This document shows positions 45,250 through 54,007 of a stretch of DNA of 64,000 nt, piece by piece (positions within the stretch are counted from its first letter, which is position 1; every line of letters begins with the position of its first letter). Location: the NCBI GenBank assembly GCA_026390795.1, contig JAPLFG010000003.1, positions 1,550,001-1,614,000 of the forward strand, read 5' to 3'. This stretch comes from Ignavibacteriales bacterium (GTDB taxonomy: Bacteria; Bacteroidota; Ignavibacteria; Ignavibacteriales; Melioribacteraceae). The position numbers and the translations under genes are program-made. Below the pieces are notes generated by a model. It did not search any database. It saw nothing but the letters and a program-made list of their open reading frames with translations, and was not told the DNA's origin.

Positions 45250-46926
45250 ATGCAAGCAATAGGCTTAACGTTTGTTGATTGGATAATTATACTAATTTAT
45301 TTTGTTTTCGTTCTAGGCATAGGGTGGTATCTTCGTAAATTCACTACAAGCCAGGAAGATTTCTTTCTTGCCGGCAGAAAAAATTCTTCGTGGGTTGCCG
45401 GACTCGCATTTTTATCTGCAAATCTTGGCGCACTCGAACTTCTTGGGATGACAGGTAATACATTTAAATACGGAATGTATGTTGCTCACTTTTATTGGAT
45501 CGGCGCAATTCCAGCAATGCTCTTCCTCGGAATTTATATGATGCCGTTTTACTACAGCAGCAAAATAAAATCCGTTCCAGGTTATTTAAAACTTCGCTTT
45601 GATGAAAAAACACGCGTATTAAATGGAATAGCTTTTGCAATTATGACTTTACTTGTTTCGGGAATAAATCTTTATGCTATGGCTCTTGTGCTTCATACTT
45701 TTCTTGGATGGAACTGGGATGTAAGTATGTGGGTCTCAGCGATTACCGTAGCGGGTTATGTCGGTTTGAGCGGACTGATGTCTGCAATCTTTACGGAAAT
45801 TATCCAGTTCTTTATGATTTGGTTTGGTTTGTTCCTTGTTTCACTTCTAGGAATAATTGAAATCGGCAGTCTGAAAGAAATCATAGCTCGAATTAATGAG
45901 TATAGTTCACAAGTTTCTTTTACAACTCTATGGTCAACGGCATCGGATCCAACGCAGAACGGAATGTTTATTCATTGGGGAGGAATTGTTCTGGGATTAG
46001 GATTTGTTCTGTCATTTGGATATTGGACCACGGACTTTCTTGTTGTCCAGCGTGCGTTTTCTGCAAAAGATTTACGGTCGGCACGCATGACTCCAATTCT
46101 CGCATCATTTTTTAAAATGGCAATTCCGTTCTTAGTAATTGTTTCGGGATTGATTGCAATAGCCCTTTCATTAGATCCGAAAAGCGGATTCAAACTTTTG
46201 CAGGATGGCGGACAAGTAAATTATGATTCTGCGCTTCCTCTTTTGATCGCCAGATATTATCCATCCGGTTTGGTTGGATTAGGTGTAACGGCTCTGCTTG
46301 CCGGATTCATGGCTGGGCAAGCCGGTAACATCAGCGCTTTCAATACTGTTTGGACTTACGATATTTACAAATCAGTTTTGAATAGAAAAGCTTCGGATTC
46401 ACATTTACTTTGGATGGGACGTGCTTCAACAATAGTTGGTGTAATAATTTCTCTCGGCACAGCATATTGGGCAAAGAGTTTTCCAAGTATAATGGATTAT
46501 ATGCAGGCAATTTTTTCTTGGGTTAACGCGCCTCTCTTTGCAACGATGCTTCTTGGAATGTTTGTTTGGTGGATCACCCCTAACGGTGCATTCTGGGGAC
46601 TGGTTGCAGGAATGTCGTCATCATTTTTTATGTGGATGGCGGTAAAGTTTCATTGGTTCCACGAGAGTATAATTACAATGTCCCAAACTCAAAGCGATAT
46701 GGCGGCAAATTTCTGGCGAGCATGGTGGGCCTGGTGTATCTGTGCTGGAATAACTATTCTGGTTAGTCTCTTCACTAAGAGAAGACCGAAAGAGGAATTG
46801 GTTGGTTTAGTTAAAGGCTTAACTGATGAAAAGCATGATCAGCATCTGCCGTTTATAAAACGTCCGGAATTTGTTGCAATAATTTCATTGATCGTCTTAG
46901 TGATTCTAAATATTCTGTTTTGGTAA
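45250..46926 (+). CDS. Sodium/solute symporter (SSS family), SGLT-like
   Basis: A 558-residue inner-membrane protein with about 14 hydrophobic segments. The N-terminal helix leads to the family signature FFLAGRKNSSWVAGLAFLSANLGALELLG, and later comes the helix-8-type stretch GVTALLAGFMAGQAGNISAFNTVWTYDIYK with conserved Ser/Asn of the sodium site. The FLAGR start and long C-terminal loop resemble sugar-type members (SGLT/YidK). It follows the three glycoside hydrolases and precedes galactokinase, so sodium-coupled uptake of galactose or a similar sugar is the best guess. A 71-residue membrane protein follows. Confidence 0.88.
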   Translation: MQAIGLTFVDWIIILIYFVFVLGIGWYLRKFTTSQEDFFLAGRKNSSWVAGLAFLSANLGALELLGMTGNTFKYGMYVAHFYWIGAIPAMLFLGIYMMPFYYSSKIKSVPGYLKLRFDEKTRVLNGIAFAIMTLLVSGINLYAMALVLHTFLGWNWDVSMWVSAITVAGYVGLSGLMSAIFTEIIQFFMIWFGLFLVSLLGIIEIGSLKEIIARINEYSSQVSFTTLWSTASDPTQNGMFIHWGGIVLGLGFVLSFGYWTTDFLVVQRAFSAKDLRSARMTPILASFFKMAIPFLVIVSGLIAIALSLDPKSGFKLLQDGGQVNYDSALPLLIARYYPSGLVGLGVTALLAGFMAGQAGNISAFNTVWTYDIYKSVLNRKASDSHLLWMGRASTIVGVIISLGTAYWAKSFPSIMDYMQAIFSWVNAPLFATMLLGMFVWWITPNGAFWGLVAGMSSSFFMWMAVKFHWFHESIITMSQTQSDMAANFWRAWWAWCICAGITILVSLFTKRRPKEELVGLVKGLTDEKHDQHLPFIKRPEFVAIISLIVLVILNILFW

Positions 46927-46981
46927 TAAAAAATTGTCATTCTGGACTTTTGCTGTAATGACTTAAAGGAGAAATTGAAAA

Positions 46982-47197
46982 ATGTCTACACCTAAAATGA
47001 AACCGATCTGGTTTTTTGTTGGATTGATCTTGCTGGTAATGGGTGCTGTAATATTTCTATCCGGAATCTATCAATTATTGAATCCTCCGGAAGTTAAAAC
47101 GGTGCTGGCAGAAATACATCCGGCAATTTGGTGGGGTGCAATAATGTTTTTGTTCGGCGGATTTATGTACTGGAAAACAAGAAACCAAACTGTATAA
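46982..47197 (+). CDS. Small two-helix membrane protein
   Basis: A 71-residue protein with AAAGGAG 9 bp upstream of the ATG. Two hydrophobic helices (about 9-28, IWFFVGLILLVMGAVIFLSG, and 46-62, AIWWGAIMFLFGGFMYW) are separated by a polar turn containing LLNPPEV. Small proteins of this kind are often found beside SSS symporters in this bacterial group and may assist the transporter. The link is inferred from the 55-bp spacing and shared direction. Confidence 0.65.
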   Translation: MSTPKMKPIWFFVGLILLVMGAVIFLSGIYQLLNPPEVKTVLAEIHPAIWWGAIMFLFGGFMYWKTRNQTV

Positions 47198-47402
47198 TAA
47201 AAATCATAGCGGAACCTTTTCAGAAAAAATTTTTTTCGAACCAATATTGATTTTACATCAGTCTTAAACACTTTCCAAATTTATTCTTGCTCTAATTTTT
47301 TCTTTTGATATAAACGTGTATTAAGGAGAGCATACATTCTTTTATACACTTTTTTTCCGCCCAGACGGATTCAAATGATCAATGCGAGAAAGGAATTTTT
47401 AC

Positions 47403-47423
47403 TTTCTATTTGGCAAATAGAAA
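47403..47423. promoter_or_regulatory. 21-bp palindrome, candidate operator upstream of galactokinase
   Basis: TTTCTATTTG-G-CAAATAGAAA is a perfect inverted repeat with a single central base, so it cannot form a usable RNA hairpin and fits a dimeric repressor site. It lies 56-76 bp before the galactokinase start, in a 281-bp gap with no other feature. The regulator is not in the window as far as I can see. Confidence 0.5.
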
Positions 47424-47478
47424 AAGAATGTTTTATGAAAAATGAATAATTTGATATTGAAATTAAACTGGGATTGAA

Positions 47479-48630
47479 ATGCCAACCGAAATCGTTCGAA
47501 AAAAATTCAAGGAATTATTTAATGAAGAACCTTTGCTTGTTCGCTCTCCCGGCAGAGTTAATTTAATCGGCGAACATACTGATTACAATTCGGGTTTTGT
47601 ACTTCCTGCTGCAATTGATAAAGCAATCTACTTCGCAATTACTCCGCGCAACGATGGAGAATGCAAACTTTTTGCGGTTGATATGAATGACGGATTCGAC
47701 TTTTCGATTGATTCTCTTAAGTTTTCTGAAAAACTTTGGCCGAATTATTTGATGGGTGTAGTCGATCAATTAAATAAAGCCGGAAAAAAGTTAACCGGAT
47801 TCAATTGTGTTTTCGGCGGAGATATTCCTCTCGGTGCCGGTTTATCATCTTCCGCAGCACTTGAAGCGGGCTTGGCATTTTCACTAAACCATATTTTTAA
47901 TCTCGGTATTGATAAACTATCATTGGTAAAACTAGCACAGAAAGCAGAAAATGAATTCGTTGGTGTGAACTGCGGAATTATGGATCAATACATAAATATT
48001 TTTGGAGCGAAGCAAAAAGTTCTAAAAATTGATTGCCGTTCGCTTGAATATAAATACTATCCTTTTATGAATAATGATTTAAGAATTGTTTTATGCAACA
48101 CGATGGTTACGCATTCGCTTGCTTCATCAGAATATAACATACGCCGATCCCAATGCGAAAGCGGGGTAAACATTATACAAAAATACAATCCGGAAATAAA
48201 AAGTTTGCGTGATGTATCGCTCGATCTTCTTTATTCGCATAAATCAAATATAGACGATATAGTTTTCCGCCGGTGTAAATATGTTATTGAAGAAAATGAT
48301 CGGGTAACAAAGTCATGTGAAGATTTGGAACAAAATAATTTTGAATCGTTCGGACAGCGAATGTATGAATCTCACCGCGGTCTGCGTGATGAATACGAAG
48401 TTAGCTGTGAGGAGTTGGATTTTTTGGCAGAAGAGGCATTGTACAGCGACGAGGTAATAGGCGCAAGAATGATGGGCGGCGGGTTCGGCGGATGCACAAT
48501 TAACTTAGTATATAAAAGTATGGTCAAAAAATTTCAACTATTTATGGAAAAAGCTTATATGAAGAAATACGGCAAGAATCCGCTGATTTATGTCTGCAAG
48601 ATTGGAAAGGGAACGCATATAATAAGCTAA
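47479..48630 (+). CDS. galK: Galactokinase
   Basis: A 383-residue cytosolic GHMP kinase. The galactokinase signature RVNLIGEHTDYNSGFVLP is at about 25-43, the ATP-binding PLGAGLSSSAALE at about 115-128, and the third motif GARMMGGGFGGCTINLV near 330-346. Catalytic Arg, Glu and Asp of the first motif and Asp in NCGIMDQYI are intact. Converts galactose and ATP to galactose-1-phosphate. It is downstream of a symporter and glycoside hydrolases, which points to galactose as one product of that cluster. A 21-bp palindrome precedes it. Confidence 0.96.
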   Translation: MPTEIVRKKFKELFNEEPLLVRSPGRVNLIGEHTDYNSGFVLPAAIDKAIYFAITPRNDGECKLFAVDMNDGFDFSIDSLKFSEKLWPNYLMGVVDQLNKAGKKLTGFNCVFGGDIPLGAGLSSSAALEAGLAFSLNHIFNLGIDKLSLVKLAQKAENEFVGVNCGIMDQYINIFGAKQKVLKIDCRSLEYKYYPFMNNDLRIVLCNTMVTHSLASSEYNIRRSQCESGVNIIQKYNPEIKSLRDVSLDLLYSHKSNIDDIVFRRCKYVIEENDRVTKSCEDLEQNNFESFGQRMYESHRGLRDEYEVSCEELDFLAEEALYSDEVIGARMMGGGFGGCTINLVYKSMVKKFQLFMEKAYMKKYGKNPLIYVCKIGKGTHIIS

Positions 48631-48748
48631 AGAAGCAAGGAAGTTTATATTTGTTTGCTTATTAAAAATGCTCTTCGCAAAGAAATAAATTTTTAAAAAT
48701 GGAACAAACGAAAGCGCTGCTTCATCTAAAGACGAAACGGAAAAATGT

Positions 48749-49003
48749 ATGAACGAGTTTAAAGTCAAAGGGAATGAACTGATACAGAAGATTGAAGAGC
48801 TTATTCACGAAGGTAACGTAACACGCATAATAGTTAAAGATGAAAAAGGGAATACTTACATTGACATCCCGGTGACGATTGGCATTTTAGGAGCAGTTTT
48901 TGCGCCGATTGTTGCTGCAGTTGGAGCCCTTGCCGGCATGGCTGCAAATTATACAGTAGAAGTAATCCGCAAGGAAGATGAAAAAAAAGAGGATGCCGGA
49001 TAA
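48749..49003 (+). CDS. DUF4342 family protein
   Basis: An 84-residue protein: the N-terminal half resembles a UBA-like helix pair then a beta-hairpin (GNELIQKIEELIHEGNVTRI, VKDEKGNTYIDIPVTIG), and the C-terminal half is a hydrophobic helix (AVFAPIVAAVGALAGMAANY) with an acidic tail. This is the DUF4342 pattern; function is not known. Likely membrane-associated. It stands alone 118 bp after galactokinase and converges on a PAS-domain gene. Confidence 0.75.
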   Translation: MNEFKVKGNELIQKIEELIHEGNVTRIIVKDEKGNTYIDIPVTIGILGAVFAPIVAAVGALAGMAANYTVEVIRKEDEKKEDAG

Positions 49004-49026
49004 TCAAACAACAGACGCACCGATTA

Positions 49027-49362
49027 CTATCTTATGAAGTGAGGCATCTCAAAAGGAATTTCAATAGATAATTCTACCAGACCCTTCATCTTGCCGTTCT
49101 CAAACCATGGAGATTGATATATAAGTTTTTTCTTACCGTTCTTCTCAATAGTATAAATATTCGGTTTCTGTTTATTCATTATTTCTTTGATTTTTTCATT
49201 TGATGCATCGCTGTGGCAACCGAACATATTCTTACCAACTAAATCATATCCGCCGTCATCCTCAAATACTTCGGCAGATTTTTCATTCATTTCTGTTACA
49301 ATTCCATCTAAATCGCATACGGTTATTGCTGCGGGAAATTCCTTAAACCATTTTGAGTTCAT
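49027..49362 (-). CDS. Stand-alone PAS-domain protein
   Basis: A 111-residue protein that is essentially one PAS domain: FPAAITVCDLDGIVTEMNEK, then DLVGKNMFGCHSDASNEKIK and a C-terminal sheet (YQSPWFENGKMKGLVELSIE). The GCH motif followed by a KI(K/E)EIM helix resembles the PAS part of DUF438-type hemerythrin proteins, where that region may bind haem or a ligand. No output domain is attached, so it would have to signal through another protein or simply store a ligand. Confidence 0.75.
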   Translation of the reverse strand: MNSKWFKEFPAAITVCDLDGIVTEMNEKSAEVFEDDGGYDLVGKNMFGCHSDASNEKIKEIMNKQKPNIYTIEKNGKKKLIYQSPWFENGKMKGLVELSIEIPFEMPHFIR

Positions 49363-49535
49363 TTATTATCCGAAAATTATTTACATCTAAAAGATACTGA
49401 AACTTGTCTTAGTGAGCGAGACGAAATTTATCTGACACCGGACTAGGTCATTTTTGGCTTTGCCATAATTGTTCGAAATTATTTCCCAATATTAATAAGC
49501 ATTTTAAATTCACTGACCATAGCGCGAAATCTATT

Positions 49536-50090
49536 TTACAAGGGCTTGTAGTAAAGTAAAACATTTCCGGAATTGAAAGTTTTGCTGTTAATAAGTTTTA
49601 AATGAAATTTTTGGTTGAATCCTTTAAATAACGGATTGCCGTTACCCAATACAACCGGGTTCACCATAATCCGGTATTCATCAATTAAACTCTTCTGAGT
49701 AAATGTTGATACTAATTCAGCGCTACCGAAGATTGCGATATCTTTTCCTGGCTCTTGTTTCAATATTGAAATTTCCTCTTCAACATTCCATCTAATCAGT
49801 TTTGTGTTTTCCCATTCGGCTTTTTCCAGAGTTTTTGAAAAAACGATTTTAGAAATACTATTCATCTTATCTGCAACTATCGGATCGTCCCTCATTGCAG
49901 TTTCAGTCGGCCAGTAACTTGCCATTAATTCATATGTTACCCGTCCGAATAAAAGGAGATCAAGTGATTTCAGCTGTTCGATGGCTAATTCATTGAACTC
50001 CTCGTCAACATTATGCCAATCAATTTCTCTATTTGGTCCTTCAAAGTAACCATCGAGTGTAACTAAGTTAAACCAGAATAGTTTTCTCAT
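49536..50090 (-). CDS. Dihydrofolate reductase/RibD C-terminal family protein
   Basis: A 184-residue cytosolic protein of the RibD C-terminal/DHFR-like fold: LDGYFEGPNREIDWHNVDEE, LLLFGRVTYELMASYWPTET, KIVFSKTLEKAEWENTKLI, then DIAIFGSAELVSTFTQK and VLGNGNPLFKGF. This is the YyaP/YwjB-like group of small NADPH-dependent reductases whose substrates are mostly unknown. Monocistronic. Not the housekeeping DHFR. Confidence 0.85.
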   Translation of the reverse strand: MRKLFWFNLVTLDGYFEGPNREIDWHNVDEEFNELAIEQLKSLDLLLFGRVTYELMASYWPTETAMRDDPIVADKMNSISKIVFSKTLEKAEWENTKLIRWNVEEEISILKQEPGKDIAIFGSAELVSTFTQKSLIDEYRIMVNPVVLGNGNPLFKGFNQKFHLKLINSKTFNSGNVLLYYKPL

Positions 50091-50292
50091 CTCTTAATCC
50101 TTTCTATAATAAATTATTCTTTCTGAAAGAACATCGTTTTTTTGATTTTAGTTTACAACACTATGGAAGGGAAAAAATGTTCAAAAAAGGAGATCAGTCT
50201 ACAGTGGAATGTCACGAACTATCTTGCAGCTTTTATTTAAGGGCGACAATTTGACAACGAACTAATTCATGAATAATCAATTTTTCAATAAA

Positions 50293-50676
50293 TCACAGCA
50301 TTCGTGGGATTTGTGATGAATGATGGTGTAGAATTGGATTAGCTAAGGAAAGATCCAGCACAAAACTGAATCTGGCTTCAAAACTGAGAAGTTCACCCTC
50401 AACTGTAAATTGCCAACGGTAAATGCCGGATAATGCATAAACATTTTCAGTTATTTTTTGAGATTTAACGAGATTTTCATGCAGTGAAACGCTAAGTTTT
50501 TCACGAGTTTGAAGCTGCTCATAATAATTACGGATTTTTGCCGGAGTATTTAAGATTCTATTTGAGAATGTCGGAATTAATAATGCTTTCTCGTCGTATA
50601 GAGCTAAAACATTTTTTATCTCCCCATTATTAACTGCATGTAACCATTCCGAGAGAATAATTTCGGGTTTTTTCAT
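50293..50676 (-). CDS. NTF2-fold protein (SgcJ/CaMKII-association-like)
   Basis: A 127-residue protein with the cone-shaped NTF2 fold: ILSEWLHAVNNGEIKNVLAL, YDEKALLIPTFSNRI, NYYEQLQ and YRWQFTVEGELLSFEARFSF, ending HHHSSQIPR. This matches the SgcJ/EcaC and calcium/calmodulin kinase association-domain group, which includes ligand-binding and small catalytic proteins. No signal peptide. It is 17 bp downstream of a 120-residue STAS-like gene and likely shares its transcript. Confidence 0.75.
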   Translation of the reverse strand: MKKPEIILSEWLHAVNNGEIKNVLALYDEKALLIPTFSNRILNTPAKIRNYYEQLQTREKLSVSLHENLVKSQKITENVYALSGIYRWQFTVEGELLSFEARFSFVLDLSLANPILHHHSSQIPRML

Positions 50677-50693
50677 ATTAGAATAGGCTTTCT

Positions 50694-51056
50694 TTATTCA
50701 TTTAAAAACTTTTCCGCTTCTTCGATTGTTGGAACGTAATATAATTTGTAAGCATCTGTTGCTAATGAATTATTAGCAAACTGAATCAGTCCCGTTTTTG
50801 ATGTACCAACTATTCTAACAACCCGGTTAACTTTCTTCTGTATCAACAATATCATAATTTCTTTTAAAATCGAGCCGGCTTCATCTGCGCCGTGTATAAA
50901 TTTTGAAATATCGTTAATCAAATCGAAACCCGGTTTTAGAAGTTCCACCTCTTTTGTAATTAATTCTTTCGCTTTTTCAGCTTCGTCGAATGAAAGCATT
51001 CCGCTTATAAAAACATATAGCCTGTTCTTCTCAATATCTTTTTTAACTTTTACCAC
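50694..51056 (-). CDS. STAS/SpoIIAA-like protein
   Basis: A 120-residue protein with an alternating alpha/beta pattern: NRLYVFISGMLSFDEAEKAK, FDLINDISKFIHGADEAGS, VNRVVRIVGTSKTGLIQF and YYVPTIEEAEKFLNE. The order and spacing of elements resemble STAS-like SpoIIAA folds, in which one protein partners another or binds small ligands. No close family is certain. Followed by the NTF2-fold gene. Confidence 0.55.
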   Translation of the reverse strand: MVKVKKDIEKNRLYVFISGMLSFDEAEKAKELITKEVELLKPGFDLINDISKFIHGADEAGSILKEIMILLIQKKVNRVVRIVGTSKTGLIQFANNSLATDAYKLYYVPTIEEAEKFLNE

Positions 51057-51098
51057 TTTAATCCCCTAATTAGATTTAGCAATTATACTAAATCTTTC

Positions 51099-53267
51099 TT
51101 AAAAAAATATCTCAAAACTAAATGAATAGTTTCTAATCGGTGCAACATTACCGATGAATTCTACGCAATTGTAGTTAAATATATTTTTTGCATTTATAAA
51201 TATTTTTGCTGGAATGCTTCCAAATAAAAAATTGTATCCTATATTTAAGTCGGTGACATATACAGGAACACGCTTATCACCGTCTATAACAAGTGCAATT
51301 GGAGGTTGTGTAAGATTAAAATCAATCTCTTCAACTTTACTCATGTATCTAAAGTCAATTCCAAATTCAAATGGATATGGAGAGTATTGCAACTGAGCGG
51401 AAACGGAATTTCTAGGACGATATTTCATTGCTATATTTTTTTCAAGATCGCGCGCCCACATGTAGTTGTATCCCGCTTTCAATTTTAATTCACCCGGAAT
51501 GAGAGTCCAATCGCTGTTCAACTCAACGCCTTGAATTCTTGCTCTGCTCAAATTAGTAAATTGAATTTTCGCTTCTTGAGTCAAAACCGGTTCAATAAAA
51601 TCCTTGTATTCATTTTGATAGAATGCAAGATCGAAAAGAAGGTTTTTAGAATAGTTGTAAACAGCTCCAATCTCAAATGAAATACTTGTTTCGGCTTTTA
51701 AATCCGGATTGGATTTAACATCAATGCCTCCACCGATGGCTGCAGTTGTGAATACCTCCGAAGGAGTTGGTGCCCGGAATCCTGTTCCAAGAGATGTCCG
51801 CAATATAAAATCTTTTGTGAGTTTGTAGTTAAGTCCAGCTTTTGGTGCCACCGCATTTGCACTTTTGAGTGTATCCAGTTTCATGTAATCAAATCTTAAT
51901 CCGAGAGTCAAAGAAAGATCCGGATTTATTTTTATAACTCCCTGAGTATATGCACCAAAACCAAAAAAATCCGGGCTTTTAAAAATATTGGAAGATATTT
52001 TGGAATAAGAAGTTTCAATACCCGGTGTAAGAACAAAGGAATCTGACAGATTAATATTTGCGAGCAGTTCATTACGGAAAAGATCGGCTTTTGAAGTCGT
52101 CAATTCTATTCCATAGCCGTCAAATTTTGTGTGATAAAAACTGGATTTGAATTCTGCAGTAATATCTTTGTTAAAAGTGTGATGATAAATTAACCCGGTA
52201 AAAAGCCGGTTGGACTTAACAGTATTGCCGTTATCTTCATCTTTTGGAACGAGAGCATTACGCGAATCTTTCCAATAAAGAAAATTTCCTCGGTTCATGT
52301 TCAGAAAATCCGCAAAAAACAATAAATGATTCTGAGATGTGAAATCATAATTCAATTTTAGATAACCAAGATTTCGTTTTGTATAATCGTTTTGCCTATA
52401 ACCCATATTGTCAAATTTTTTCAAAGAAAGAGTATAGCTCAAATTATTAACTGAATTGGAATGAGTCAGTTCGACACCATAAAAATATCTAGTATTGTTG
52501 TTCCATTTCCAAATATCATATGTGGGTTTATCATATGCACCGATATACGAACTGAAATGAGTAACGGGATTTTTTACAGATGATTTGGTTATAATATTTA
52601 TTACACCTCCAATTGCGGTAGAGCCATAAAGAGAACTTGCCGGACCTTTAATTATTTCAACACGTTCAATATCTGCGACCGGAATTAGTTCCCACACAAT
52701 ATCGCCGGTATCGCCTGAATAGAGCGGAATTCCATTTGCTGCAACTAGGACGCGTGCACCAACACCTTTGCTGTAACCATTAGATCCTCGAATACTGACT
52801 TGTTCAAGATTCATTTGTACACCGGGTACAAACCGGAGTGCGTCATCAAATGTCAAGTAATTTTTTTTGGAAATATTATCTGGAGTTAAAATAGCAGTGC
52901 TGACGGAAAGATCCTGAACCTTTTGCTGATACTTACCGGCGCTAACTATTATTTGTTCGCTTTGAATAGCTTCTTCTATTAAAATAATTGTGATTGGTTT
53001 TGTTTTTGCATCAAATGCTAAAGAGATGGTTTTCTTGCCGTATCCAATTAGAGAGACTTCAAGTGAGTATTCTCCAAATTGAACATTACTAATCTCAAAA
53101 AAGCCGTCCGGTGATGTAGCCGCACCTTGTTGAGTTCCAATAATTACCACATTTGCATTTATCAGCGGTTCGTTTTCGCTGGTAATTACCTTTCCTTTAA
53201 TGCTGCCGGATTGAGCAAATGAAACTAAAAACGGAAGAAGTGTAATAAGAATAAAAATTTTTTTCAT
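51099..53267 (-). CDS. TonB-dependent receptor (BtuB/FepA-like with carboxypeptidase-regulatory domain)
   Basis: A 722-residue outer-membrane receptor. The start is set at 53267, after AAAGG and directly before a signal peptide (MKKIFILITLLPFLVSFAQ); a longer frame begins 48 bp upstream without a site. A carboxypeptidase-regulatory-like domain (about 20-105), a plug (about 115-230 with VADIERVEIIKGPASSLYGS and TAIGGVINIITKS) and a barrel ending RNYSFSFEIFF follow. The plug text is of the vitamin B12/siderophore receptor type. It is 55 bp downstream of a lipoprotein gene, and the pair probably acts together. Metal or cofactor uptake is likely; the ligand is unknown. Confidence 0.87.
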   Translation of the reverse strand: MKKIFILITLLPFLVSFAQSGSIKGKVITSENEPLINANVVIIGTQQGAATSPDGFFEISNVQFGEYSLEVSLIGYGKKTISLAFDAKTKPITIILIEEAIQSEQIIVSAGKYQQKVQDLSVSTAILTPDNISKKNYLTFDDALRFVPGVQMNLEQVSIRGSNGYSKGVGARVLVAANGIPLYSGDTGDIVWELIPVADIERVEIIKGPASSLYGSTAIGGVINIITKSSVKNPVTHFSSYIGAYDKPTYDIWKWNNNTRYFYGVELTHSNSVNNLSYTLSLKKFDNMGYRQNDYTKRNLGYLKLNYDFTSQNHLLFFADFLNMNRGNFLYWKDSRNALVPKDEDNGNTVKSNRLFTGLIYHHTFNKDITAEFKSSFYHTKFDGYGIELTTSKADLFRNELLANINLSDSFVLTPGIETSYSKISSNIFKSPDFFGFGAYTQGVIKINPDLSLTLGLRFDYMKLDTLKSANAVAPKAGLNYKLTKDFILRTSLGTGFRAPTPSEVFTTAAIGGGIDVKSNPDLKAETSISFEIGAVYNYSKNLLFDLAFYQNEYKDFIEPVLTQEAKIQFTNLSRARIQGVELNSDWTLIPGELKLKAGYNYMWARDLEKNIAMKYRPRNSVSAQLQYSPYPFEFGIDFRYMSKVEEIDFNLTQPPIALVIDGDKRVPVYVTDLNIGYNFLFGSIPAKIFINAKNIFNYNCVEFIGNVAPIRNYSFSFEIFF

Positions 53268-53322
53268 TTGAAGACCTTTTTCTTTTGAGAAATAAATTCT
53301 CATGTCGTAATACAATTATATT

Positions 53323-53838
53323 TTACATTGGTGGCTGAGGCGGAGGATTGTTGAAATCAACAATAATATCTACGCCGGAAGTAATTTCTCGATCCAAAAT
53401 TGTAAGCGTCCTCGGTTTATTTGGATCGTTGCCGATATTATAAATTCCAACAATTAACCAGTCTTTTCTATCAAGTGAAAGAACCGCAGTCTTAGATTGT
53501 GCAACAACCAGATAATTATAATCACCGGGCGCCAAAGTAAAAAGCGGAATAAAATTATTATCAACTGAATTATATGTGAACGATGTAGATCGATAGGGTA
53601 TAGAATCAATTACGAACGCGAGATTGGGCGGAAAAAAATCTGCGCTTGTGTTAATTACATTTTTGAAAAGAACAACGTGTGTGCGTTTAATATCTGCCGG
53701 CCAATTGCCAACAAACGTTACTTTACCGCTGAAGCCGGTTACGCCGGATTTTAGGGGCTCAGGCTCGATCCCTTTATCGCACCCGGCTATAAAAGAAAAC
53801 AATGCAAGAGTAACTATTGCGGCAAACAAATTTTTCAT
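53323..53838 (-). CDS. Lipoprotein upstream of TonB receptor
   Basis: A 171-residue protein with a lipoprotein signal (LALFSFIAGC, lipidated Cys20). The mature part is beta-rich (VTGFSGKVTFVGNWPADIKR, LFTLAPGDYNYLVVAQS, LTILDREITSGVDIIVDF) with a Pro-rich end. It reads like a transthyretin- or carboxypeptidase-regulatory-like beta-sandwich. Cotranscription with the TonB receptor suggests a surface or periplasmic accessory for that receptor. No named family. Confidence 0.7.
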   Translation of the reverse strand: MKNLFAAIVTLALFSFIAGCDKGIEPEPLKSGVTGFSGKVTFVGNWPADIKRTHVVLFKNVINTSADFFPPNLAFVIDSIPYRSTSFTYNSVDNNFIPLFTLAPGDYNYLVVAQSKTAVLSLDRKDWLIVGIYNIGNDPNKPRTLTILDREITSGVDIIVDFNNPPPQPPM

Positions 53839-54007
53839 TTATTCTCCATCCAATCTTATAACACGTCTAATATAACAGAACTTGAAGAACAAATCACGCG
53901 GCATTTATCAATGTAATTAAGATGAATTTGGCTTTTTATTTGAGTAGATTTTTATGTAGTCAATTTATATTGTGAATTGAAAACTCAATATTTAATTAAG
54001 AATTAAT

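Noticed and set aside
47198-47478. Small gene after AAGGAG near 47325
   Set aside because: No start codon follows at a usable distance.
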